Notes under the pieces: model-generated
The model's input: the letters and a program-made list of their open reading frames with translations, nothing else
Databases searched by the model: none
Told to the model about the DNA's origin: nothing
Origin: Geomobilimonas luticola
GTDB taxonomy: Bacteria; Desulfobacterota; Desulfuromonadia; Geobacterales; Geobacteraceae
Direction of reading: 5' to 3'
Length of the DNA stretch: 64,000 bases
NCBI RefSeq assembly: GCF_018476905.1
Contig: NZ_JAHCVK010000002.1
Span: forward strand, 186,001 to 250,000
Shown here: piece by piece, positions 1-8,367 of the stretch
How positions within the stretch are numbered: position 1 is the stretch's first letter
Layout: every line of letters starts with the position of its first letter
Translations under genes and position numbers: made by a program

Positions 1-541
1 TCTCTCTTACCAGATCGACGTGCGGGAAGCGCGCCTCAATGCGGGGCGCCTCGTTAAAGAGGGGGGGGCGTCCGCGGTGAAGCTGGAGGGGGGCGAGCAC
101 GTGGCCGCAACCATCCGGGCCATCGTCGATATGGATATTCCGGTGGTTGGTCATATCGGCCTTACCCCCCAGTCGATACACCGTATGGGGGGGTACCGGG
201 TTCAGGGGAAGCAGGAGGCCCAGGCCGAGCAGCTGCTGGCGGATGCACGTGCCGTCGAAGCTGCCGGGGCATTCGCCGTAGTGCTGGAGGGGATACCGCT
301 CAAGCTCGCGCGGCGCATAACCGATGAACTGAGCATTCCGACCATCGGCATCGGTGCCGGTCCCCACTGTGACGGGCAGGTGCTGGTAATCCACGATGTC
401 CTTGGCCTCTGTGAGAAGTATTCACCGAAGTTCGTTAAACGCTACGCCGATGCCCGTGGCCTGATTGCCGACGCGGTTGACCGCTATATCGCCGATGTGA
501 AGGGAGGAGAGTTCCCCACCGAGGGGCACTCGTTCAGCTAG
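1..541 (+). CDS. panB: 3-methyl-2-oxobutanoate hydroxymethyltransferase (5' part outside window)
   Basis: The 3' part of PanB, which makes ketopantoate from 2-oxoisovalerate and methylene-tetrahydrofolate, the first committed step to pantothenate and CoA in the cytosol. The reading frame is already open at base 2 and the start codon lies upstream of the window. Family motifs are visible: [26 protein letters not shown] and KFVKRYAD. About 179 residues are present, against roughly 265-280 for a full PanB. The stop codon directly abuts the panC start, so the two are very likely translationally coupled in a panBCD operon. Confidence 0.95.
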   Translation, partial: LSYQIDVREARLNAGRLVKEGGASAVKLEGGEHVAATIRAIVDMDIPVVGHIGLTPQSIHRMGGYRVQGKQEAQAEQLLADARAVEAAGAFAVVLEGIPLKLARRITDELSIPTIGIGAGPHCDGQVLVIHDVLGLCEKYSPKFVKRYADARGLIADAVDRYIADVKGGEFPTEGHSFS

Positions 542-1390
542 ATGCAAATAATCGAGTCGGTCGCTGCCATGCAGCAATTATCCTTTGCCACCCGCAGGTC
601 CGGCCGGACCATCGCCTTCGTGCCGACCATGGGATTCCTGCATGACGGGCATGGATCCCTGCTGCGGGAAGGGAGACGGCGGGGGGACCTGCTGGTGTTG
701 AGCATCTTCGTGAACCCGACCCAGTTCGGGGTGGGTGAGGATTTCGAGGCCTACCCCCGTGATCTGGCGCGGGACCGTGCGGTGGCTGAGGCTGCCGGAG
801 TCGACGTCATTTTCGCGCCGCGGGCCGGGGAAATGTACCCCGCCGGCTACCAGACTTATGTCGACGTGGAGCGGCTTACACTCCCTCTCTGTGGTGCCAG
901 CCGGCCCGGGCATTTCCGCGGGGTGACCACGGTGGTGAGCAAGCTTTTCAATATCGTGCAGCCCGACGTGGCCCTGTTCGGCTCCAAGGACTACCAGCAG
1001 CTTGCGGTTATCCGCCGGATGGTGGCGGACCTGAACATGCCGATTGAGGTTGTCGGCATGCCGATCGTGCGGGAGGCAGACGGTCTGGCCTTGAGTTCCC
1101 GCAATGCCTATCTTTCGTCTTCCCAGCGTCAGGCAGCCCTCTGTCTCAGCCGGTCGCTCCGGGCAGCTAAAGAGCTCTACGGCGCCGGGGAGCGCAACGT
1201 TGCGACATTGCGGGAGCGGGTAACGGCGATTGTTGCCGCCGAATTGTCCGCAACGGTAGACTACATAGAGTTCCGCAACGGTCATTCCCTGGAGGAGGTA
1301 GTCGTTGCCGACGACCAGACCCTCCTTGCTCTGGCGGTTAAAATCGGTACGACGAGATTGATTGATAATTGTTTGCTGGGAGAGGGGTGA
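542..1390 (+). CDS. panC: Pantothenate synthetase
   Basis: PanC (282 aa) condenses pantoate and beta-alanine using ATP. The nucleotide-binding HIGH-type motif appears as [14 protein letters not shown] near residue 29. FVNPTQFG, the pantoate-site FGSKDYQQ, and the KMSKS-like SSRNAYLS region follow in the expected order. The length is normal for the family. The ATG follows the panB stop with no spacer, and panD starts 3 nt after the panC stop, so this is a tight operon. A long antisense frame covers the gene but has no independent support. Confidence 0.96.
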   Translation: MQIIESVAAMQQLSFATRRSGRTIAFVPTMGFLHDGHGSLLREGRRRGDLLVLSIFVNPTQFGVGEDFEAYPRDLARDRAVAEAAGVDVIFAPRAGEMYPAGYQTYVDVERLTLPLCGASRPGHFRGVTTVVSKLFNIVQPDVALFGSKDYQQLAVIRRMVADLNMPIEVVGMPIVREADGLALSSRNAYLSSSQRQAALCLSRSLRAAKELYGAGERNVATLRERVTAIVAAELSATVDYIEFRNGHSLEEVVVADDQTLLALAVKIGTTRLIDNCLLGEG

Positions 1391-1393
1391 AGC

Positions 1394-1792
1394 ATGGAAA
1401 GAAAGATGCTGAAGAGCAAGATTCATCGTGCAACGGTAACCGGTGCCGACCTCCACTACGAGGGGAGCGTGACCATTGACAAGGACCTGATGGAAGCCGC
1501 TGACATCATCCCCTACGAGGCGGTAGCCGTCTGGAACGTGACCAACGGCAGTCGTCTGGAGACCTATGCCATCGAAGGCGAGAGGGGCTCGGGGGTCATC
1601 TGCCTGAATGGTGCTGCCGCCCGCCTGGTAGCCCCCCGCGACCTGGTCATCATCGCCAGTTTCGTCAACATGGAGAACGAAGAGGCTCGCAATTACGAGC
1701 CAAAGCTGGTTTTCGTGGATGATCAGAACCGGATGCTGCCAACCAGGAAGGAAGCGGCGGGGCAGGGGAATCTGAAAAAGGTCGCCTGGTAA
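1394..1792 (+). CDS. panD: Aspartate 1-decarboxylase
   Basis: PanD (132 aa) makes beta-alanine from aspartate, supplying the second substrate of the neighbouring PanC. It is a pyruvoyl enzyme made by self-cleavage at a Gly-Ser bond; the YEGS sequence at residues 22-25 is the expected site. Other family features are [10 protein letters not shown] at the N-terminus, [14 protein letters not shown] and the LNGAAARL segment. The size is typical. It is the last gene of the panBCD operon and is followed by a factor-independent terminator. Confidence 0.96.
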   Translation: MERKMLKSKIHRATVTGADLHYEGSVTIDKDLMEAADIIPYEAVAVWNVTNGSRLETYAIEGERGSGVICLNGAAARLVAPRDLVIIASFVNMENEEARNYEPKLVFVDDQNRMLPTRKEAAGQGNLKKVAW

Positions 1793-1847
1793 TTTCGGGA
1801 CACGCCTTTTCCTGTGAAAAAATCGCGTTCCGATAAAGTTTGATTCT

Positions 1848-1881
1848 GGGCCAAGGGAACCACCCTTGGCCCTTTGCTTTT
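1848..1881 (+). terminator. Intrinsic terminator after panBCD
   Basis: A perfect 10-bp stem (GGGCCAAGGG at 1848-1857 with CCCTTGGCCC at 1863-1872) has a 5-nt loop and is followed by a T-rich tail (TTTGCTTTT). It lies 55 bp after panD and ends before the next gene. Confidence 0.85.
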
Positions 1882-1935
1882 GGGTTGGTGCCTGCTACAC
1901 TTCACCTATTCCCCGCACGACAAGGATTGCCAGCT

Positions 1936-3180
1936 ATGGAGATTTTTGCCGCCTCATACCTGTTTTCCACAGGTTCGCCGAGTATTGAAGGTGGCGGGAT
2001 TGCTGTGGCCGATGGCCGTATCGTCGCTACCGGTACCTTGGCCGAGCTTCGTTCCGCCTATGGCTGCCCTGTCACCGACTTTTCCGGCTGTGTCATCTTG
2101 CCGGGACTCGTCAATGCCCACACCCACCTTGAACTCACCCATTTCCCTTCGTGGAAGCTGCGCAAAGGGATTGATTATGCTCCCCGGACCTATGTGGACT
2201 GGGTCATCCAGGTTATCAAGATCAAACGCGGACTGACCAGAAACGAACTTGAGCTGTCAGTCCGCGAGGGGATACGTATCGCACTGGAATCGGGGACCAC
2301 CGCCGTGGGAGACATTCTCGCTGACCGGAGCCTTGTGTCGTGCCATGGGGGAGGCCGTCTCGGCGGGCGGCTCTATTTCGAGGCTATCGGCCATGATGAG
2401 GGACGCTGCTCTGCGCTGCTGACGGAACTTCGCCATGCCCTGGACACCTTCCCTGCCGGCAGGTTCAAGGCTGGTATTTCTCCCCACGCCCCCCACACCC
2501 TCTCGCCACGGTTCATGTCGGAGGTGACGGACCTTGCCGTGAGTTCTTCCCTCCCGACCATGGTCCATCTGGCCGAGTCGCGGGAGGAGTTGACCTTTCT
2601 CCACGACTCCGGCGGCAAGATTGCGGAACTTCTCTACCCTTTCGCTGGCTGGGAAAGTTATCTCCCCCCACCGCGGCGCACGACCCCCGTGGCGTATCTC
2701 GATTCCCTGGGCGTTTTGCGGCGCGATACCGCCGTTGTGCACTGTGTCCATGTCACCCCCGCCGACGTCGAAATCCTCAAGCATCGAGGCGTTGCCGCCG
2801 TTCTCTGCCCCCGGAGCAACGACCGGCTGGTTGTGGGAAAAGCGCCGGCAGCACTGCTCAAAAAAGCAGGCATCCCCCTGGCGCTCGGGACCGATTCCCT
2901 GGCGAGCAACGACTCCCTCTCGCTCTGGGACGAAATGCGCTTTCTCCGCCAGGTATATCCTTCGGTATTCACTCCCCTCGAAATCATGGAGATGGCTACC
3001 ATCGGTGCGGCCCGGGCCATCCGGCGGGATGATGAGCTGGGTACCTTGGCCCCCGGAAAACGTGCGGATTTCCTCGTGGTCCGGCCGGGAGCAACGGGAG
3101 CACTATCTGAACTGCCGGAAGCCTTGATCGAGCAAAGTGAGCTCATCGAGGTGTTCATCGGTGGGAAGCAGCTGTCTTAG
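1936..3180 (+). CDS. Amidohydrolase-family deaminase (SAH/aminofutalosine-deaminase-like)
   Basis: A 414-aa metal-dependent hydrolase of the amidohydrolase superfamily, TrzN/S-adenosylhomocysteine-deaminase branch. Metal and catalytic motifs are seen: AHTHLEL with H62 and H64, [22 protein letters not shown] and GTDSLASND with the metal-site Asp. The ATG at 1936 is preferred over an upstream in-frame start at 1840 because that one lies before the terminator hairpin, while 1936 has AAGGA about 10 nt upstream. The substrate cannot be read from sequence. An adenosine-type compound or aminodeoxyfutalosine (menaquinone route) are the likeliest options by family knowledge. Confidence 0.8.
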   Translation: MEIFAASYLFSTGSPSIEGGGIAVADGRIVATGTLAELRSAYGCPVTDFSGCVILPGLVNAHTHLELTHFPSWKLRKGIDYAPRTYVDWVIQVIKIKRGLTRNELELSVREGIRIALESGTTAVGDILADRSLVSCHGGGRLGGRLYFEAIGHDEGRCSALLTELRHALDTFPAGRFKAGISPHAPHTLSPRFMSEVTDLAVSSSLPTMVHLAESREELTFLHDSGGKIAELLYPFAGWESYLPPPRRTTPVAYLDSLGVLRRDTAVVHCVHVTPADVEILKHRGVAAVLCPRSNDRLVVGKAPAALLKKAGIPLALGTDSLASNDSLSLWDEMRFLRQVYPSVFTPLEIMEMATIGAARAIRRDDELGTLAPGKRADFLVVRPGATGALSELPEALIEQSELIEVFIGGKQLS

Positions 3181-3254
3181 CGCCCCTACTGACTGTTCTC
3201 TCTTTCGACCTTTTCCCTTGCTATTATTTAGCCCCCTTTGTTAGTATTACTCAT

Positions 3255-3719
3255 ATGGGAGAAAAGCTGATCTGCAATAACAAAAAAGCCTATCACGACT
3301 ACTTCATAGAAGAGAAATTCGAGGCGGGGATGGTGCTCCAGGGGACGGAGGTGAAGTCCCTCCGCCAGGGCAAGGCCAACCTGAACGACTCCTTCGCCAT
3401 GGTGAGGAACGGCGAGGCCTTCCTCCACAACCTCCACATTTCCCCCTATGATTTTGGAAACCGGGCGAATCACGATCCGGACCGGATGCGCAAGCTCCTT
3501 CTCCACAAGAAAGAAATAACCAAGCTCTTTGGCAGGATACGTGAACAGGGCTATTCCCTCGTTCCCCTCAAGCTCTACTTCAAGAACGGGATGGTGAAAG
3601 TCGAGATGGGACTGGCAAAGGGTAAGAAGCTCCACGACAAGCGCCAGGACATGAAAGAGAAGGACATGCGTCGTGATGTGTCCCAGGCGCTCAAGGATAG
3701 AAATAAATCCAGGGAATAG
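3255..3719 (+). CDS. smpB: SsrA-binding protein SmpB
   Basis: SmpB (154 aa) binds tmRNA and brings it to stalled ribosomes for trans-translation. Family features include [20 protein letters not shown] at the N-terminus, [24 protein letters not shown], and a basic C-terminal tail rich in [10 protein letters not shown] and [10 protein letters not shown]. The ssrA gene lies 144 bp downstream on the same strand, the classic pairing. No strong ribosome site is visible upstream of the ATG. Confidence 0.96.
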   Translation: MGEKLICNNKKAYHDYFIEEKFEAGMVLQGTEVKSLRQGKANLNDSFAMVRNGEAFLHNLHISPYDFGNRANHDPDRMRKLLLHKKEITKLFGRIREQGYSLVPLKLYFKNGMVKVEMGLAKGKKLHDKRQDMKEKDMRRDVSQALKDRNKSRE

Positions 3720-3736
3720 GGCGTGGAATGAATTAA

Positions 3737-3856
3737 GAAACGCAATTTTTGTGCAAGGTCAAGGCGCTCAAGGGAGGACGCGGAGGCGTACCTGAAAGGT
3801 ACGTCGCACAAGGAATCCCGAAGAGCAACGCAGAGATTGTGCAAAAGGTGCGTTTC
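3737..3856. repeat. REP/MITE-like inverted-repeat element between smpB and ssrA
   Basis: About 120 bp bounded by inverted termini: GAAACGCA at 3737-3744 and TGCGTTTC at 3849-3856, with further imperfect pairing inward (TTTTTGTGCA against TGTGCAAAA). A central 9-bp hairpin, GGCGTACCT-GAA-AGGTACGTC, lies at 3785-3805 with one G-T pair. It has no coding potential. It resembles short palindromic intergenic elements common in Geobacter; that similarity is recalled, not searched. Confidence 0.5.
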
Positions 3857-3862
3857 ACGAAC

Positions 3863-4214
3863 GGGGGTGTAAAGGTTTCGACGGGGATACTAAGCAAAGG
3901 TTGCATGCCGAGGTCCGGGTGGCTCGTTAAACAATCCGGGACGCATTAAGCGCCGATAATTACAACTACGCCGTAGCAGCTTAATACCCTGCTACCGATC
4001 TGCCTCCCCTCTCCCACGGGGGAGGACAGATCGTCATTTTAGTGGGATAGCTGAGGGGAGTGCCTGTGGCCCCAAGGCGAAATTTAGCAGGATCGAACCC
4101 TGAATATCCCGGCCAGTGGAGCTTCAGGGAGCTAAAATAAAAACTGGTATAAGCATGTAGACGCCTTCTGTGTACGATCTTCGGACCCGGGTTCGATTCC
4201 CGGCACCTCCACCA
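3863..4214 (+). ncRNA. ssrA: tmRNA (transfer-messenger RNA)
   Basis: One-piece tmRNA of 352 nt. The 5' end GGGGGTG pairs with CACCTCC before the encoded 3' CCA, and the usual GTAAAGGTTTCGACGGGGAT follows the 5' end. The tag frame runs 3952-3984 and reads ADNYNYAVAA then stop; the alanine-rich tail is the degradation signal. The T-arm (pairs 4187-4191 with 4199-4203, loop TTCGATT) is intact. Its 3' end is the attachment site of the downstream island, and the terminator that probably once served it now lies beyond the island at 8247. Confidence 0.95.
4148..4214 (+). repeat. attL: island attachment repeat within ssrA 3' end
   Basis: This 67-bp segment, the 3' tail of ssrA, recurs at 8148-8214 exactly 4000 bp away with only two differences (4187 C/G and 4203 G/C). 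The two changed bases form the outermost T-stem pair, so both copies keep a paired T-arm. An integrase gene starts just downstream. This is the standard signature of integration into tmRNA. Confidence 0.92.
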
Positions 4215-4299
4215 TTTTGTGTAAGATGTAGATATTGTTGTGTATTTTATATGTCCCTCAGAAGTGGTACACCAAATGGTCCACTTCTGGGGGTATAGC

Positions 4300-5544
4300 A
4301 TGTCTACAAAAACCTATCTATTCTGCCGTAAAAACACCTACTATTACCGTATCAAAGTACCCACCGATTTACTCAGTATAATTCCAGCAGTAGAAATCAA
4401 GAAGTCACTCAAAACCTCAGATTTAGATAAAGCACAGAGTCTTTCCGCTGCTATGGGGTATAAGGTCCATGCTGCCTTTATGCAATTACGTTCTGGCATG
4501 CTATCCGAACAACAGGTTAAAGTGGTTGTAAATCAATTGTTATCTAAGAAATTAGATAGCGATAGTATCACCTTGTCTTCAGCTATAAAAGATTATATCC
4601 GGAGAAACGAACGTTCCTGGACATTGAAAACAAGAATGGAAGTAGAAGGATCATATAACTTACTGCTCCAGATAATGGGTGATCGTCCGATGTCAATATT
4701 GGCACGCCACGACCTAGTCTCACTTCGTGATACTTTGACTAAGCTTCCTCCCAACATCCAAAAAACCTACCCTGGTAGATCCATCTCTGAAATATTGAGG
4801 CATTCGAACTTAGTACCAATGAGTGTTACGTCGATCAACAAGCATCTGACAAGAATGAGTTCGTTGATGAGGTTTTGTGTCCTTGAAGGACATATTTCAG
4901 TTAACTATGCAGAAGGATTGCAACTGCCACAGACTCAGAGGACCGACGAGGAGAGGAAGTCCTATAATATGGAGGATATCGCAGTAATCCGTAATCTCTT
5001 GCCATGCGATTCTGGGAATTTGGAACGTCAGTGGATTCCTGTTATTGGAATGTATTCTGGTATGCGGCTTGACGAGATATGCCAACTTTATCTTGAGGAT
5101 ATTGTGGACATCGAAGGGATTCCCTGTTTCGATATAAATGATAAGGGAGACAAGAAACTTAAGAACAAAACGAGTAGAAGGATTATACCGGTACATCCAA
5201 GATTATTGAAAGATGGTTTGCTGGAATATGTTGAAAATATGCGTAAGGGTGGCCAGGTTAGGTTGTGGCCGAACCTAATAAAGAGGAGAGATGGATATTC
5301 TCACGATTTTGGCAAGTGGTACCAGCGGTTCAATAGGAAGTATGTCACCGACGATACTAGGAAGGTGTTCCATTCATTCCGCCATACGGTAGCCGATCAC
5401 ATGAAGCAAAAGGGTGTCAGTGATACGGTTATAGCAGAAATCCTTGGACACGCACATGACTCTATTGCTATGGGTAGATATGGCAAGCGTTACCAGCCAC
5501 AAGTGTTACTTGATGCGCTATTGAAACTGGAGTACGGGGTATAG
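4300..5544 (+). CDS. Tyrosine recombinase / site-specific integrase
   Basis: A 414-aa integrase that should recombine the ssrA att sites. The N-terminal part (LFCRKNTYYYRIKVP) resembles the DUF6538-type domain found ahead of some phage integrases. A SAM-like core-binding region covers about residues 100-210 and the catalytic domain follows. Catalytic residues are seen as the Arg in YSGMRLDE, the HSFRH box, the His in LGHAHD and the Tyr in GRYGKRY. The ATG at 4300 is chosen over 4240 because GGGGGT lies 6 nt upstream. Its position beside attL fits self-mobilisation. Confidence 0.93.
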   Translation: MSTKTYLFCRKNTYYYRIKVPTDLLSIIPAVEIKKSLKTSDLDKAQSLSAAMGYKVHAAFMQLRSGMLSEQQVKVVVNQLLSKKLDSDSITLSSAIKDYIRRNERSWTLKTRMEVEGSYNLLLQIMGDRPMSILARHDLVSLRDTLTKLPPNIQKTYPGRSISEILRHSNLVPMSVTSINKHLTRMSSLMRFCVLEGHISVNYAEGLQLPQTQRTDEERKSYNMEDIAVIRNLLPCDSGNLERQWIPVIGMYSGMRLDEICQLYLEDIVDIEGIPCFDINDKGDKKLKNKTSRRIIPVHPRLLKDGLLEYVENMRKGGQVRLWPNLIKRRDGYSHDFGKWYQRFNRKYVTDDTRKVFHSFRHTVADHMKQKGVSDTVIAEILGHAHDSIAMGRYGKRYQPQVLLDALLKLEYGV

Positions 5545-5634
5545 TCTAACCGCTGATGCGAGGAGGCAGGAGGAAGTTTCCTGAGCTGGCCAAGGATATG
5601 GTCGGCTCTTTTTTTATTTTTTTCAAAAAAATGC

Positions 5635-5661
5635 TTGACGGGTGTGTAGGTATAGTATACT
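5635..5661 (+). promoter_or_regulatory. Candidate sigma-70 promoter of the EXLDI-type gene
   Basis: TTGACG at 5635-5640 and TATACT at 5656-5661 are separated by 15 nt, a little short of ideal. The start codon follows 32 nt later with AAAGGAG at 5682-5688. Several overlapping TATA-like hexamers make the exact -10 uncertain. Confidence 0.45.
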
Positions 5662-5693
5662 TATATGGTCATCCGACAATGAAAGGAGCAGCG

Positions 5694-6173
5694 ATGGGAA
5701 AGACGACAATCTATTTGAACAAGGAAGCCGAGGAGATTTACCGACAAGCTAAGGAATATGCAGGTGACAATCTTTCAGCTGTTATCGTACAGGGTCTTAA
5801 GCTCTACGTTGAGAAGATGGATATGATGGCCAAGGGGATGACGGAACAGGTAATATTCGATGGTAAACGCTTCATGCACGAGGATATCTGTCAGGGAAAG
5901 AATCTAAAGTTTATAGGGATGAAGTTAGCCGAGGGAAGTACAGAATATGGGCACGGGGATGAGTACTGCCACTGTTTTACTCTATACCTTACACGCAAAG
6001 GTAAGTTTCTGGTCGCAAGTTCTAATGTGGATCAAAAATCGTATATCGAGAATTTCTTTTACAAGGTGTTTGATACATTCACTGAAGTGATGGCGGCTGG
6101 CTATCCATCTAGCATGCTCGAAGAGGCACGTATGAAGATGCCAGAGGTGGCATGTGAAGAGCTTGATGTATAG
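5694..6173 (+). CDS. EXLDI-family protein (function unknown)
   Basis: A 159-aa protein. The first 45 residues (GKTTIYLNKEAEEIYRQAKE then NLSAVIVQGLKLYVE) look like a short ribbon-helix-helix-like or antitoxin-like head. The C-terminus ends in EELDV, matching the E-x-L-D-I signature that gives the EXLDI family its name. The ATG at 5694 is chosen because of AAAGGAG 6 nt upstream and a promoter just before it; the frame extends upstream without a ribosome site. Biochemical function is unknown for the family, and the island context suggests accessory cargo. Confidence 0.6.
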   Translation: MGKTTIYLNKEAEEIYRQAKEYAGDNLSAVIVQGLKLYVEKMDMMAKGMTEQVIFDGKRFMHEDICQGKNLKFIGMKLAEGSTEYGHGDEYCHCFTLYLTRKGKFLVASSNVDQKSYIENFFYKVFDTFTEVMAAGYPSSMLEEARMKMPEVACEELDV

Positions 6174-6200
6174 CCGTCGAATATACGGTTCCTTTGGCTT

Positions 6201-6527
6201 ATGGAATGCAATGAACAACGTTTATTTGGTATCGAACCACTAGGTAGGTCTATTTATCATCCTGAAAAATTGCTTGAGGTATGGGAGCATGTTCAATCTG
6301 ACCAGAATTATTGTAACTATCTAAAGGAAAATGGATTTGAGTTTGATTTTGTGGACAAGGCAATGGAATTAACGAGAGGGTGGATATATGTGGGGGATAC
6401 ATTCATAGAAGACTTTATGGAGATTGAGCAAAACATAGGTGTTGAGATGATGTTTCCAGATCCCGAAACAAAAGAACCTAAAGCTGTATTCAAATCATAT
6501 AAGCATCAGTCTGTTAGCAGCAAATAG
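6201..6527 (+). CDS. Hypothetical island protein
   Basis: A 108-aa acidic protein that I do not recognise. It has no signal peptide or membrane segment and is rich in Glu and aromatic residues (HPEKLLEVWEHV, RGWIYVGDTFIEDFMEIE). It lies 27 bp after the EXLDI-type gene and 20 bp before the glycosylase-like gene on the same strand, so the three are probably co-transcribed. The ribosome site is weak. Confidence 0.6.
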   Translation: MECNEQRLFGIEPLGRSIYHPEKLLEVWEHVQSDQNYCNYLKENGFEFDFVDKAMELTRGWIYVGDTFIEDFMEIEQNIGVEMMFPDPETKEPKAVFKSYKHQSVSSK

Positions 6528-6547
6528 ATTAAATTTGAGGGACGAGT

Positions 6548-7459
6548 ATGACCATCGGTAGACAGGATCAAGAAAGAATAAAAGCAATGGCTAATAAATT
6601 ACATACTACACTTATTAGTAGTGGTATTTTGGGGAAAAGGGAAATGCCAGAGTATCTTCTTCCTTTAGGAGTTGAGGAGGGATCATTGGAACATATCCTA
6701 TTTATCACTCTGACAGTATCTTTAGACTACCAACGTGATGCTGATACCCTCTGGAAACGCTCACGAATGGCATATCAGGATGAAAGAACTCGTTACCTGT
6801 TCGATCCAAAGCTCCTTCATGAGGTCCCATACAAAACCATCAAAAATGACCTACAAAAACACAATGTGTCTCAGAAGATTACAAAGGACGCAGAAATATG
6901 GCGCACCGTAGGCGTAACATTCTACAAGAAGTGGGAAGGAGACCCTAGGAAATTTCTTGCAGATTGCAATTGGGACTGTCCGGAGATTCTGTCTAGATTG
7001 AAAGACGATAGTCATCAATACAACGGAAGAATAAGGCGGGACTTTCCTTATCTACGAGGGAATAAGATAGGTCCTCTGTGGGTAAGAATGCTTCGGGATA
7101 ATGTAGGTATATCAGAGCTACGAAATCTGAATATGGTTCCAATACCAGTAGATATACATGTTGCAAGAGCATCTATGGCCCTTGGCGTAGTAAGAGGTCG
7201 TTATAATGGGAATCTGGAAGAGATATACGATCAAATTAGATTCGCATGGAGAGAAGGAGTGCTGGGTATTCAAGTTAAAAATCGTGAAATGGTTGCGTTG
7301 GATATGGATCTACCATTATGGCTACTTTCCCGAAATGGCTGTACTAGTAGAGATAAAGTCACAGGCATTTGCCCCAAAACAGATAAATGCCCAATAAAAG
7401 AGTTCTGCGTTCCTGGAAGAATCGACATCAAGGGGACAAAAATTATTATTGATACATGA
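6548..7459 (+). CDS. Candidate HhH-GPD-type DNA glycosylase with Cys cluster
   Basis: A 303-aa protein. Residues about 173-215 contain a helix-hairpin-helix-like LRGNKIGPLWVRML followed by VPIPVDIHVARASMALGVV, which resembles the (P/V)xDTHVxR segment carrying the catalytic Asp in endonuclease III/MutY proteins. The C-terminal segment has four cysteines spaced C-x9-C-x5-C-x5-C, reminiscent of but not identical to the EndoIII 4Fe-4S loop. GAGGGACGAGT precedes the ATG. If the family call is right it excises a base from DNA; the target is unknown and a defence or modified-base role is only inference. Confidence 0.5.
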   Translation: MTIGRQDQERIKAMANKLHTTLISSGILGKREMPEYLLPLGVEEGSLEHILFITLTVSLDYQRDADTLWKRSRMAYQDERTRYLFDPKLLHEVPYKTIKNDLQKHNVSQKITKDAEIWRTVGVTFYKKWEGDPRKFLADCNWDCPEILSRLKDDSHQYNGRIRRDFPYLRGNKIGPLWVRMLRDNVGISELRNLNMVPIPVDIHVARASMALGVVRGRYNGNLEEIYDQIRFAWREGVLGIQVKNREMVALDMDLPLWLLSRNGCTSRDKVTGICPKTDKCPIKEFCVPGRIDIKGTKIIIDT

Positions 7460-7487
7460 CAAGAAACGATTTTACCTAGGAGTTTGT

Positions 7488-7631
7488 ATGGTTAAAGCAA
7501 AACCAAAAGCTGATAAAGCCCCTAGAGGTGCTTTGAACCAACAGGTTGCACGTGCAGGGGAGTTCTATGTGGCTGCGGAGTTGAATAAGCGCGGCGCGTA
7601 TTTGTCATTTACCAACGAGGGGTTATTGTGA
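7488..7631 (+). pseudogene. Truncated PD-(D/E)XK-like nuclease, N-terminal remnant
   Basis: A 47-aa reading frame starting at ATG 7488 after TAGGAG. The segment LNQQVARAGEFYVAAELNKR resembles the N-terminus of small PD-(D/E)XK-like proteins that continue for another 100 or more residues with the catalytic Asp/Glu-x-Lys core. Here the frame stops after TNEGLL and no continuation is seen downstream in any frame. It is most likely a broken gene, although a short functional peptide cannot be excluded. Confidence 0.5.
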
Positions 7632-7922
7632 CTTGGTTGTTAACCATACATGTAAACTAGGTTAACAGCTATACAGCTACCACTGTTCAGAATGCGACGT
7701 AACGTAATACATCAATAAGTATTCCTACCGAAGATACCAATAAGCTAACCAAAAACATAACTCAACCGCATACCGCTATTCCAGCCCCACACGCAGTTAT
7801 TAACTTTGGGTCGCTATTGAGGATATTGGTATTATGTGAATAAGCATTATTGTGGGGAAAAGAAGAATAGCAATGTATATGCCTATATCAAGGTATGGTT
7901 AAAGACTCTTTCGGCCTCTCAA

Positions 7923-7950
7923 GATCATTTGTAAAAGGCCACAAATGATC
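7923..7950. repeat. Inverted repeat (hairpin) in island
   Basis: GATCATTTGT at 7923-7932 and ACAAATGATC at 7941-7950 form a perfect 10-bp stem with an 8-nt loop; a CCTC/GAGG pair lies further out. No T-run follows on either strand, so it is not an obvious terminator. Confidence 0.7.
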
Positions 7951-8032
7951 ATTCGAGGTCCGAGAAATGGTACACCAGGTGTTATGGATATAATTACTTA
8001 ACTATCTGATATTACGTAATTTAAGTATTGAA

Positions 8033-8055
8033 TTTTGGTACACGTTTTGGTACAC
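8033..8055. repeat. Tandem TTTTGGTACAC repeat
   Basis: Two identical 11-mers (8033-8043 and 8045-8055) are spaced 12 bp apart. Related TGGTACACCA words occur at 7968-7977 and 4265-4274. Clustered near both island ends, they are candidates for integrase or excisionase arm-binding sites. Confidence 0.5.
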
Positions 8056-8147
8056 TTTATTAGCTAAATACACCACTTTTGAGGATGTATAGCAATATCT
8101 ATATGAATAAGGTGGATGTCAGGAAGCGCTACAAATACAACTGGTTA

Positions 8148-8214
8148 TATAAGCATGTAGACGCCTTCTGTGTACGATCTTCGGACGCGGGTTCGATTCC
8201 CGCCACCTCCACCA
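8148..8214 (+). repeat. attR: second ssrA-tail repeat
   Basis: This is a copy of 4148-4214 with two compensatory differences (G8187 and C8203). It carries the last 67 nt of a tmRNA including CCA but no 5' portion, so it is not a functional tmRNA. If the crossover lay upstream of the variable pair, this copy is the original host tail. Confidence 0.92.
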
Positions 8215-8246
8215 ATTGAAGGTCCAACAAGGACCAAAGCAGTACA

Positions 8247-8277
8247 GAAAGCCCTGATAAATCGGGGCTTTCTTTGT
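8247..8277 (+). terminator. Intrinsic terminator, probably ancestral ssrA terminator
   Basis: GAAAGCCCTGA at 8247-8257 pairs with TCGGGGCTTTC at 8262-8272 (one G-T pair) around a TAAA loop, followed by TTTGTTT. It lies 32 nt after attR, where the ssrA 3' end stood before integration. Confidence 0.85.
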
Positions 8278-8367
8278 TTCGCGAATGCCGAGCGTGTTTG
8301 GAAAATTGTGTTATTATTGAGCAAAGTTCGGTGTCTAGCCTAAAGTGCCCCATGCGCCTGGAAAATC

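Larger units (their letters stand above)
7632..8147. other. AT-rich non-coding end of the island
   Basis: There is no plausible gene in these 516 bp. The stretch contains a 10-bp inverted repeat (7923-7932 with 7941-7950) and three copies of a GGTACAC word (7969, 8037, 8049) whose fourth copy lies at 4266 beside attL. It may hold integrase arm sites or the remains of the deleted nuclease gene's surroundings. Confidence 0.6.
4215..8214. mobile_element. 4.0 kb integrative island in ssrA
   Basis: The island is bounded by the 67-bp repeats at 4148 and 8148. It has a tyrosine integrase at the ssrA-proximal end and is clearly more AT-rich than the flanking pan/smpB region. Cargo in order: EXLDI-type protein, unknown 108-aa protein, candidate DNA glycosylase, truncated nuclease-like gene, then about 500 bp of AT-rich non-coding DNA. 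No replication or conjugation genes are seen, so it is a small integrase-borne island or a remnant of a larger one. Confidence 0.9.

Noticed and set aside
578-1456. Long antisense frame (292 aa) over panC and the panD start
   Set aside because: It mirrors a GC-rich gene with third-position bias, has no recognisable domain and no ribosome site. panC on the other strand is certain.
8148-8214. Second tmRNA or a tRNA gene at attR
   Set aside because: Only the last 67 nt of the tmRNA are present, with no acceptor 5' strand or tag region. It is an attachment repeat.
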